Shown here piece by piece: positions 35,964 through 44,400 of a stretch of 64,000 nucleotides of DNA. The translations under genes and the position numbers were made by a program. The stretch comes from Paenibacillus sp. KS-LC4 (lineage in GTDB: Bacteria; Bacillota; Bacilli; Paenibacillales; Paenibacillaceae). Every line of letters starts with the position of its first letter. Positions within the stretch are counted from its first letter, which is position 1. Location of the stretch: contig NZ_CP145905.1 in the NCBI RefSeq assembly GCF_036894955.1, positions 4,606,501 to 4,670,500 of the forward strand, in the 5' to 3' direction. Under the pieces are notes generated by a model, which was not told where the DNA came from, ran no database searches, and was given only the letters and a program-made list of their open reading frames with translations.

Positions 35964-37440
35964 ATATAGGATAGAAACGACGATATCTAACTAATAGAAA
36001 TATCGCCGTCCTACTAAATTATACAGCATTTTCCTTTGTTGCTACTGGTAAACGATACTCCGTCTTATTCTTCATCATCTTAAACACGATATTAATCAGC
36101 TTTCGCATCACGCATACAATAGCTTGTCCTTTCGTCTTGCCTTCCGCCTGTTTTTTGAGATAGTAATCCAACAATATTGGATTGCGCGGGGTTTGATTTC
36201 GCTTGGATACAACCAATTGGCGGCAAGCAAGCTGAAAAAACAATTCGTGAAGGGTTCGGTTGCCCTGACTCGTCTTCACATGCTTCACCTTACCTCCTGA
36301 GCCTACATCGACAGGAGCAACACCTGCGAACCTTGCAAGCTGATTGGCTGACGAGAAGCGCTGGATATCCCCTATTTCAGCAACCAAGCTTGCCGCGCTG
36401 ACCAAATCAATACCCGTCATGCTCTCCAGCTTGTAGCCTAATCTCTCCATCAATGGCTTTAGTTCTCGCTCCGTTTGCATCATCTCTTTCTTATGGAAGC
36501 GAATTTCTTTCACCAAGCTTCTGACAATGAAATCTCGCTTATCTTGAAATTCATTCCTCTGCTGCCCGTCACATTGGACAAGTGCCAAAATGGTAGCCGC
36601 TTTTTTCGTGGAACAAGCATAGTTGCTCAACCTCTGTAAGAAATAGGTTAGCTCCTCCAAAGAAATGTCCTCCAAGTGCAGAGGCGATGGGAAACGGTGA
36701 AAGAAGCCTAATGACGTTTTGCCATCCAACTCCGTAAAAAATTTGCGGTAGGTCGGATAATGATGCTGCAACTGTGCATGGAGTTTCTTAATCGAAAACG
36801 ACAACCCCTTCGTGCTGGCTTTACGCCGCGATACCAATTGTTGAATCGCCCAATAATGGTCTAGGGGCTTCGCAATCGGAAGGCGATCCAATTCCTCCAT
36901 TAATACCGTCGCTATACATTGCGCATCCCACGCATCCGATTTGACGACCGTTAGCTGACTCTTCCGCTTGGCGCTAGACAGCTTGCTGCTCACTTCTCTA
37001 ACGGCAAACGACTTTCTGTCCAGAAATACAGCCAATGTCCTGCCAAAATTATTGGTATCTTCTAAACTGATTATGATTTGGCTCAGTCCCGATTTCACAC
37101 GATGCTTCTCCATGATTTTCAACAGCTTTGGAAATTCCGAAGGTTTATTCGGAAACGTGTATTCAAATACCTTCTGGCGATAAAAGTCCATACCTACAGC
37201 CGTATGCTGGTGCTTATGCGGATCAATTCCCACGTATAAATAATCCAGTCTCTCCTTCAAACACATCCATCCTTTGTATGTAAAATAATGCACTTAAGTG
37301 ACTGCTAGAGAGCAGCTTGCAACCTCCCATTTCGAGCGTTAATCCGTTAGATTCGCAATGATACCTAAGCAATGCCGCCCTGTAGCAGTCACTCAAATAC
37401 GTTTGATTTTAAATGACACAGATTCTTAAAGAGAGGTTTG
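35964..37440 (-). mobile_element. IS110-family insertion element (ends approximate)
   Basis: Contains an intact IS110-type transposase and, upstream of it, a structured non-coding segment. The left edge follows the RHS homology break near 35963; the right edge is not defined. IS110 elements lack long terminal inverted repeats, so ends cannot be read directly. A CGATAT/ATATCG hairpin at 35977-36006 may terminate the transposase mRNA. Confidence 0.7.
36019..37293 (-). CDS. IS110-family transposase
   Basis: 424 residues from 37293; a TTG or ATG a few codons in (near 37266) may be the real start. N-terminal RuvC-like DEDD domain: YLYVGIDPHKHQHTAVGMDF, SLEDTNNFGR, VVKSDAWDAQ; C-terminal Transposase_20 domain with LARFAGVAPVDVGSGGK and the catalytic serine region KTSQGNRTLHELFFQLA (shown in part). 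Members recombine DNA with a bridge RNA encoded in the element's non-coding end. The reading frame is uninterrupted, so the element may be active. Confidence 0.9.
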   Translation of the reverse strand: MHYFTYKGWMCLKERLDYLYVGIDPHKHQHTAVGMDFYRQKVFEYTFPNKPSEFPKLLKIMEKHRVKSGLSQIIISLEDTNNFGRTLAVFLDRKSFAVREVSSKLSSAKRKSQLTVVKSDAWDAQCIATVLMEELDRLPIAKPLDHYWAIQQLVSRRKASTKGLSFSIKKLHAQLQHHYPTYRKFFTELDGKTSLGFFHRFPSPLHLEDISLEELTYFLQRLSNYACSTKKAATILALVQCDGQQRNEFQDKRDFIVRSLVKEIRFHKKEMMQTERELKPLMERLGYKLESMTGIDLVSAASLVAEIGDIQRFSSANQLARFAGVAPVDVGSGGKVKHVKTSQGNRTLHELFFQLACRQLVVSKRNQTPRNPILLDYYLKKQAEGKTKGQAIVCVMRKLINIVFKMMKNKTEYRLPVATKENAV

Positions 37441-37510
37441 CAACCTGAGAACAAGCGTTCACCGCTATTTTGCACGATGCGCAACGATACTATAGCAATA
37501 TCCGTCTCTT
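37294..37510 (-). ncRNA. Candidate IS110 bridge-RNA region with duplicated module
   Basis: A 14-bp inverted repeat, TTAAGTGACTGCTA (37294-37307) / TAGCAGTCACTCAA (37383-37396), encloses a module with TTGCAACCT, GAGCGTT and GCAATGATACCTAAGCAAT. A related module, TTGCAACCT, AAGCGTT, GCAACGATACTATAGCAAT, occurs at 37437-37504. For IS110 elements the bridge RNA lies in the non-coding end upstream of the transposase, as here. Folding and loop-to-target complementarity were not tested. Confidence 0.4.
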
Positions 37511-37528
37511 CTTCCATCTGTTTCTTTC

Positions 37529-37783
37529 TTACGATGTGGCATTCATTTCATACGCAAGAAAGGCTTTCGTTAATCGTAACTGCAATAATTGCAAACGTAA
37601 TTGAACTTCTGACTGATGTAAAGCGTCTAAAACTTCTTCTACTGACAACTTTTCAAACTGTTCTCCGTATCGAAAAATATGATCGAATATGGCGCTTTGA
37701 CAATGCTCTAACGTCTCCAAACGTTTATAGAAGCAATCTTCCTGTTCCACATAGCCGTTATAGGTCTTCATGGCTTCGTCCAT
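37529..37783 (-). CDS. Small helical protein encoded behind a serine recombinase
   Basis: 84 residues, no family recognised: MDEAMKTYNGYVEQEDCFYK, then heptad-like LHQSEVQLRLQLLQLRLTKA. Probably a coiled coil. Starts 11 nt after the recombinase stop in the same direction, so it may be an accessory factor. Confidence 0.55.
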   Translation of the reverse strand: MDEAMKTYNGYVEQEDCFYKRLETLEHCQSAIFDHIFRYGEQFEKLSVEEVLDALHQSEVQLRLQLLQLRLTKAFLAYEMNATS

Positions 37784-37794
37784 GTCGTCACCGC

Positions 37795-38571
37795 CTACAG
37801 AATGGCTTGGTGAAGCCCTACAGCTTCAATATCCGCATAACGGTAGATGCCACTATAGAACGCTCTGCGGTCAAGAATACGCTTGATCTGCGTTTTCGTG
37901 AATGATTTGCCTTGCTGCGTTTTGTAATGTTCAAGATTCATTTGATACGCCAGTTGAGAAAGCGACCAATGCGGGAATAACTCACGCAACTCAAACACGC
38001 GCTCCACAACAATCGCCTGTTCTGCATCAACCTCCAGCACCTTTGAACCCCGTTTCGCCTTATATCCGAAAGGCTTGCGACCTCCCGCATACCCGCCTAA
38101 TCTGGCTTTCTGGCTGCGTCCCTTTCCGAGTTTCATCGCAATTTCCAACCGCTGGTACGCATCCAACAACTCCAGCAATCCATTCACCAAAAAATCATTT
38201 GGATTGGCTTTGTAGATGGAATAAGTGGGCTGTTCAATGGCTTTCACATCCACCTTGAACTTCTTAAACTCCCGATGAATCAACACTTTGACAATATCAC
38301 TTCGCCACAAGCGATTCGTATTCAACACGATCACATAATCAACAGCATGGGTTGCTACCATCGCCAGCATGTCTTGAAAACCTTGGCGATTGACTTCCAT
38401 CGCCTCTTCATCTACTTTTGCACCGCTTATTCCTTCATCCATAAATACATGAAGCAACTTCCAGCCCTGTTCTTTGCAATAGCTTTCAATCTCTTCCTGT
38501 TGGTACGCCAACGAATACCCTTCTTTGGCTTGCCCCTGTGTGCTTACCCGTATATATCCAATGACATTCAT
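37795..38571 (-). CDS. Serine recombinase with resolvase and Recombinase domains, short form
   Basis: 258 residues. Resolvase domain with the catalytic serine in GYIRVSTQGQ (S10) and downstream RLWRSD; helix E region, then the PF07508-type Recombinase domain (LGGYAGGRKPFGYKAKRGSK, LSQLAYQMNLEHYK, FTKTQIKRILDRRAFYSGIY). It stops before the zinc-ribbon/coiled-coil part of typical large serine integrases (450-550 residues), so it is truncated or a naturally short type. ATG at 38571. Confidence 0.85.
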   Translation of the reverse strand: MNVIGYIRVSTQGQAKEGYSLAYQQEEIESYCKEQGWKLLHVFMDEGISGAKVDEEAMEVNRQGFQDMLAMVATHAVDYVIVLNTNRLWRSDIVKVLIHREFKKFKVDVKAIEQPTYSIYKANPNDFLVNGLLELLDAYQRLEIAMKLGKGRSQKARLGGYAGGRKPFGYKAKRGSKVLEVDAEQAIVVERVFELRELFPHWSLSQLAYQMNLEHYKTQQGKSFTKTQIKRILDRRAFYSGIYRYADIEAVGLHQAIL

Positions 38572-38588
38572 CTCGTTTCCTCCCCTTC

Positions 38589-38616
38589 CGTAACAATAAT
38601 CTCAATTATCGTTACG
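38589..38616. promoter_or_regulatory. 28-bp palindrome between recombinase and small xre gene
   Basis: CGTAACAATAAT (38589-38600), four central bases, ATTATCGTTACG (38605-38616), one mismatch. It lies 17 nt upstream of the recombinase start and about 110 nt from the divergent xre start: a likely operator of the XRE protein, or a recombination site core. Confidence 0.5.
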
Positions 38617-38722
38617 CTTATGACTACCACACCTCCATTATAGTACGGTTAAGACTACCATTCAATGATTTCCTCTGAAAAACATGGTATTATTTATTTC
38701 ATAATGACGAAGGGGAAGCGCC

Positions 38723-38929
38723 ATGAAAATAAAAATCCGACTACGAGAAATTTTGGAGGAACGGAACGTTTCACAACGGGAACTTGCCCGAATGATGGGA
38801 ATACGCCACCCGACAATTAATCACCTATGTTCCGACTCCGTAGACCGAGTCTACATCCGTACACTGGAACAAATCTGCGAAGCCCTGAATATTAAAATTC
38901 ATGAACTCATTGTGGAGGAAACCGAGTAG
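38723..38929 (+). CDS. Small XRE helix-turn-helix regulator (YozG-like)
   Basis: 68 residues, one Cro/C1 domain: VSQRELARMMGIRHPTINHL with a recognition helix, then YIRTLEQICEALNIKIHEL. GAAGGGG precedes the ATG at 38723. Divergent from the serine recombinase, which it may control. Confidence 0.85.
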   Translation: MKIKIRLREILEERNVSQRELARMMGIRHPTINHLCSDSVDRVYIRTLEQICEALNIKIHELIVEETE

Positions 38930-39022
38930 ACTATCGCTCGGCTGTTTCATTTCAAGTTGCCTCGGCGGGTGAATGTGTTACTCCCCTGCCGTAAATAGCA
39001 ATTCAGAGTAATGATTTAAACC

Positions 39023-39082
39023 ATCCCCCGATGCTGGACTATCGTGGTTCTATACTTTTCTCCGCATCGGGGATTGTTTTTT
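39023..39082 (+). terminator. Long-loop hairpin with T-tract after xre
   Basis: ATCCCCCGATGC (39023-39034) / GCATCGGGGAT (39064-39074), then TTGTTTTTTC. Acts as a terminator of the small xre gene; the large loop next to rep also makes it a candidate replication origin hairpin, unproven. Nothing else is seen in 38930-39189. Confidence 0.6.
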
Positions 39083-39189
39083 CTTTGTTTTCAAGTACAA
39101 TAAGAGCTATGTTATTAATATTTCATCCAACATGCGGGACTTTTTATCGTTATCGGCAAAATAACGTGTCCGTCTGTGAGGATGTGTCT

Positions 39190-40098
39190 TTACTGGTTAA
39201 TTGCCAGCGGTTTCAGACAGTTCCCTGCGGGAATTGTCATTTTTTTTGCTAACGCTTTTCGACTGGCGAACGTGGATGATGAATACAGTCCTCTATGTGT
39301 CGCTTCGTCAAGCATATATTGCAAGCATTGAAAACCGAGAGTGGTTTCGATTTTGGATATATTAGCTTTGTTTTCCTGCAACCACGTTGTATCTATTGCG
39401 CTTTGCGTTGAGGGATATTCGATCTGACTTAGTGCTTTTGCCGTCATATAATCAAATAACGGTTTGCCGAGCAATTCAGCGGCATTTTTAGTCGATGAAA
39501 ACTTCTTCATATCGCTATTGCTTGGTCTGATTTCAAGACGCAGAATACCTTTGGACTGTTCGACCAGTTCAGACAATGCTTTATCTCTCTGCATCTGCTT
39601 CTGTTTGTCATAGAACATAATTCGGCTACTCTTGTTGGAGAACTCAACCGTCTGATCTTGGTTGTAGCTTCTTGTATTCTTAAATGCTAGCTTTTGCTTG
39701 CTTAGCATTCGTATGTACTCACCAACGTCTTTGCCTGCTTGAAAGTTCCAACATACATCTGCTCGGCTTATCGACCATGCCGAATGGGGAATACTAATCG
39801 AAAAGAGTTGTTGAATACGTTGCTGAACGCTCTCAAAGAAGCTAGGAATGTCATGTTCGGCAATAAGGGTTACATTGTTGCCATATAACAACTTTGGTAT
39901 GGAGACTTGAATGGATAACGTCTGACTGCCATCAAGATACTTGATGTATGACAATTGCTCATCATATAATTCATACCTCGTTTGGAGTACGCCCGTTTCC
40001 TTGTTTAGAAATGTAACTGACTTACAGTTCTTCTTGCTTAATAATACATCTGAATCAAGGTATATCGGTTTTGCTTTTATCACAACCGTATCAAACAT
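39190..40098 (-). CDS. Rolling-circle-type replication protein (phage gene II/CRI-like)
   Basis: 302 residues. MFDTVVIKAKPIYL opening, SISRADVCWNFQAGKDVGEY, SRIMFYDKQKQMQ and GILRLEIRPSNSDMKKF fit the phage/plasmid replication protein family (PF05144-like), in which Rep nicks one strand to start rolling-circle replication. Catalytic tyrosine candidates lie in VGEYIRML and IMFYDK but were not assigned. Partnered with the xre gene upstream; a 5' fragment of the same gene is duplicated at 32157-32263. Confidence 0.72.
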   Translation of the reverse strand: MFDTVVIKAKPIYLDSDVLLSKKNCKSVTFLNKETGVLQTRYELYDEQLSYIKYLDGSQTLSIQVSIPKLLYGNNVTLIAEHDIPSFFESVQQRIQQLFSISIPHSAWSISRADVCWNFQAGKDVGEYIRMLSKQKLAFKNTRSYNQDQTVEFSNKSSRIMFYDKQKQMQRDKALSELVEQSKGILRLEIRPSNSDMKKFSSTKNAAELLGKPLFDYMTAKALSQIEYPSTQSAIDTTWLQENKANISKIETTLGFQCLQYMLDEATHRGLYSSSTFASRKALAKKMTIPAGNCLKPLAINQ

Positions 40099-40212
40099 TC
40101 AATTCCTTCTTTCTATTATCTGTATGAATTAATATTCTGGATCAAATTAGCTATGTTATAAGAAAAGAACATTTGCCTATCTCATCCTCACCTCCCTTCC
40201 GTTTTTCTTGTC

Positions 40213-40880
40213 TTACGCTTTCATCCACAGCAAATCATACTTTTTCAGGAGCTTAAACAATTCGTTATGAAAGCTTTCTTCCTCTTCATCCCATACCGAA
40301 AATCCTGTAATACCCATAAAATACATCATGGAATGCAACGCCTCAGTACGCTTATCGTGCTTCCTCTCCCATTGCAGTTGCTGCTCAGCATCCAGATTCT
40401 TGGGAACAGATTCATTCAACAGGTTTGAAGTCCTTTCCAGTATTTCATATGCTTTATTGCCCTTTTCAACAGAATAGAGTTCATTGTATAACGTACCTTG
40501 AAGCGTAAGAATAATCCTCTCCATTTTTAATTCATCGTACATCATTCGTTTCTCTTCTTGATAAGGATCAATTAACCTTGTGTATTCATATTCGTTTCCA
40601 TCCGTATCCGTAAAATAGTCAGGCATTTCAAACGAGTCACGTTTAGAAATGCGATTCAGATAATCCAACCTCAGCTCGATCTCTTCAATTTTCGATAACT
40701 CTTTTGAAAGTATTCTGTTTCCAAATGAAATAGCTTAGACAGTGCTTCTAGCTTGGCTTTTGGAATGGGTCTACGCTTACTCAGCCAGTCTGTAACCGTT
40801 GATGGTGTAATCCCCAGCTTCTCAGCTAATTTCTTATATGTTCCGTTGTACAGTCTTACAATGTATTCTAAACCGATCAT
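40213..40880 (-). pseudogene. XRE regulator, copy 2, frameshifted
   Basis: Homolog of the gene at 32378-33046. After EYFQK a T4 run (40702-40705) replaces the T5 of copy 1, shifting the frame to a stop after YRKLKRSS. The rest continues in another frame as MDYLNRISKRDSFEMPDYFT to the same LLKKYDLLWMKA ending. The truncated N-terminal product (about 70 residues) would still hold the helix-turn-helix. Confidence 0.85.
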
Positions 40881-40894
40881 AAACATCCCCCTAA

Positions 40895-40947
40895 CTGACG
40901 TATCGTTACGTCTTGATATAAATATAACATTGACGTTTCGACACGTC
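40895..40947 (-). promoter_or_regulatory. xre promoter with two GACGT-N6-ACGTC operators (copy 2)
   Basis: Palindromes at 40897-40912 and 40932-40947, 35 bp between centres, overlapping TTGACG-N17-TATATT on the minus strand. Arms are unchanged from copy 1 although the N6 centres differ. Confidence 0.75.
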
Positions 40948-40971
40948 AATAGGGGATTAGTAAATATTTTA

Positions 40972-41016
40972 AGCAAAAAAAAGAAACCACATAGGGGTGC
41001 TACACCCACATGTGGC
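40972..41016 (-). terminator. Terminator of RHS-immunity cassette 1
   Basis: CCACAT (40987-40992) / ATGTGG (41010-41015) with inner pairing, followed on the minus strand by TTTCTTTTTTTT. Confidence 0.8.
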
Positions 41017-41030
41017 TCGGAAATTAGCAG

Positions 41031-41411
41031 TTATACATTAATATTAATTTTACATCCATCTAAGTTGACTAGCTTTTTGTTAATCGGCTGTGAATCAGCA
41101 CGATAAACTTCCAATTCATTTAAATAACCATCAACAATGTGAAGATTAAATACTATTGGACAGCCTTCATCATTGCAAATCATTTCTACTGGTATTCTTG
41201 CCTCCAACGGAAATCTTCGAGTACCCGACTCAACTTCTAAATCAATCGTTTTACATCCGCAAGCGCATATTCCAATCACATGACAATTGTTTAGTTGATC
41301 CTTGATTACCTGTATTCCTGGAAAATCAACACTTAACATCTTAGACAACCAAGAGCGTTCTTCTTCCGAAAAACGCCTCTTTTCATCTAACTTTACTCTT
41401 AAGTTACCCAC
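41031..41411 (-). CDS. Candidate immunity protein of RHS toxin
   Basis: 126 residues, no named family: MGNLRVKLDEKRRFSEEERS, LSKMLSVDFPGIQVIKDQL, a cysteine cluster ICACGCKTIDLEV and EMICNDEGCPIVF that could bind zinc, then beta strands. Starts 28 nt after the RHS stop, same direction, followed by a terminator. Position and size fit the cognate immunity protein. Confidence 0.65.
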   Translation of the reverse strand: MGNLRVKLDEKRRFSEEERSWLSKMLSVDFPGIQVIKDQLNNCHVIGICACGCKTIDLEVESGTRRFPLEARIPVEMICNDEGCPIVFNLHIVDGYLNELEVYRADSQPINKKLVNLDGCKININV

Positions 41412-41439
41412 TAGATACCCACTTTCTTTTAAAAATAAC

Positions 41440-44400
41440 TTACTTCCTTGTGCTTTGTCCGATAATATAACTACCTACATTAATTGTGTTATCGCCTTTA
41501 CCATAAGCATTATAAGTTATAGTTACTCCATTTATTTGAACTTGTCCTTTATAAAACTGACCTTTGGTGATGGATTGAAATGAAATATCATTTGCAATTA
41601 CCATGTTTACATCGTTCATTTTCAGCCCAGAGCCCTCCAAATGCCTTCCTCCATGACCAAAGGTGACTGTGGTCCCTCTTGCTTTTATGGTAGCAGTGAC
41701 CCCTCCCCCACCTTTAGGAGCCTCATAACTTGGGGATGAGTTTTTATTCCCTGCTGTCCAACGATAAACAATATACCCCGTTGCTACTGTTGCATATTCA
41801 ACTGATTCAATGCCAAATGCTAATCCTCCAGCAAACCATCCTGCTGCTTCTCCCCAAGTCCAATCAGATTTAGCCATTGTCCATAGCTTTTCTTGAACAG
41901 AAGCACTTGCATTATTAAAGGCTGATTGATCTCCTGATTTCCATCTTAAATATCTATCTTCAACAGAATAATGGTATTCATATCCACCTTTCCCATTATA
42001 CAACGTCCAGTTCCTATCATTATCCATATCATCGCTATAAGTTGAACTCAAATCACTACATGCTCCTGAGTGTTTCCATTTGCCATTGGCAGATTCACAC
42101 CAATGACCAGTAGGATCAGCATAAATTAAAGGATTATTATGCACATACGTATAAAGATTCAAGCTCAGTGGATTTTTAATCTCCCCTTCATACGTATCCT
42201 CATTAATAAACCGTCCTATACTCGGATCATAATACCTTGCACGGAGATAGTAAAGTCCGCTTTCCTCATCATATACTTCTCCCGTATACTTAAACGGATT
42301 CGACATACCTTCCGTCTGCGAAAGTATATTTCCCCAGATGTCATAATCATAAGAATTAATGGCAATTCCGCTATCATTCGTAATTCTTACTACATCCCCA
42401 TGACCATTATACGAATAATATCCTCCTTTTGCCGATTCATAGTCATAGCGGTACAGCAGTTCATCTCCCCAGACATTTCGAGCCTTTACTTTACCATTCC
42501 CATCGAGCTCTTCAATGATATGACCATTTAAATAAACATAGCGGGTGGTTTTTCCATCTACCTTTTTCGTTGCACGGAGACCATCACCATAGTAGGTGTA
42601 GGATGCTTGCTTACCCGTTGAAGAGGAATACGTCTTAAGCATGTTTAAGGCATTATACGTATACGTAGTCGTTTCCTCTTTTAAATCGGGCGAATTTCCA
42701 CTCATCGTCAACCGATTGCCGCGCTCATCATAGGTATACGTACGTTGTCCTTGCGCTGTATTTTCCTCTTTAATGCGATTAAGCGCATCATAACTGAATA
42801 CCTGTGTCGAGCCATTTCGATTAATGCTGGTAATGTTACTAAAACCATCATATCCAAAAGTTTCAAGCCAGTTGGAACCATCCCCAGCAAATGTCTGATA
42901 TGAAATTAATTCTCCAAAAGCATTTGTTTTTCTTTGATGCGATACACCAAGCGGATACTTCCATGATTTCACATACTCATTTTGACCTATCTCATAGTTA
43001 TATGTTATAGATCCTATATTTGGACTCGTTACCGACAACAAGCGATCCAGCGCATCGTACGTGTACCGCAATTTTTCATTATCTGGGTAGTTTAATGACA
43101 CCATGCGGTCAAATTTATCATACTCCAGTTTATACTGTCGACCTGCCACCGTTTGGCTGCCTAGACGCTTCCACGAATCATATTGATAACCTAACGATTC
43201 TCCTTCTTTCGTAGTGCTAGTTGTAGGAAGACGCGTAGCCGAATCATAACTATATTGCTCCCAATAGATTTCTGTTCCAGCCGAATCTTTTACGGATAAT
43301 CGGCTTACCTCATCATATGGAGTATACGAATATTGATGCTTCTGATTCATTTCATCAGTACGTGTATCCAACAATCCCGTATTCGTATACTGGAAGCTTT
43401 CTTTTTTCCCTTCTGCATTCGTCTTCGTCAATTGCCAACCGACTTCATTATATTCGCTTTGCTTTTGCAGCTTATCATTGGTATACGTGGCAATAAGCTG
43501 CCCCATGCTATTGTACACATAGCGATTAACCTGATTGTTGTTATCTTTCAAATAAATCAGATTACCTGCGGTATCATAACCATACTGTGTCGTTTGCGTA
43601 ACACCATCTGCAATGACTCGAGTCTGCGATAAGGCTCCAAGCGGGGTGTATGTGTTTAACACCGTTCTCGTCTTTGCCCCGGCTTTCTCTACTTGCTTTA
43701 TCACTCTACCTAAACGATCCTGATAATTCCAAGTCTCTCTGCCATCTGGCCCAACCACTTTAGTCGTGTTTTGTAAATAATAAGAAGATCCATCCAGCTT
43801 GGTCATCGAGTTTGAGAAATAATAATTTGTCACTTGTCCTATAGGGTCCGTTACTCTTCTAATTTGACCATTATTATCATATAAATATTTCACTTCTTTT
43901 TCTCTGAAACCAAAAGGCAACGTACTTTTTAAGAGTTTACCTGTCAGATTCGTTTTATTCACTACAATTTCACGCGAAGTATTTCCAACAATTTGTTCCT
44001 GTTTTTCGATATCACCATAAGGCGTATAATACGTATTAACTTTCTCTCCATCGGCCTTGGTTTGTACAACAAGCCGCTGAGCATCATTATACGTGTAACT
44101 CGTCGTTCGAACCGCACCAGGATTAGCCGCAGACGGTGTATAGCTTTCCGAAGCCATTCGGCCACTTGAATCATAGCTATACGTTACGGTACTGCCATCA
44201 GGAAAAGTCTGTTTCTTGATCTGATCTTTATTGTCATATTCATAAAGAACAACCAACGGTGTAGGCGTCTTACCCTTACCTAAAGTGACATTCGTTGTTT
44301 CTTTTATTACATGTAAATTACTTGTATCATATTGCATGTCAACAATCGTTTCCGTCGGCTGCTGATCATACTGACTGCCTGAGCTCGTCGTGCGAATGCG

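Noticed and set aside
39190..40098. Complete filamentous prophage around the rep gene
   Set aside because: No coat, assembly or secretion genes are seen nearby; only rep and xre are phage- or plasmid-like.
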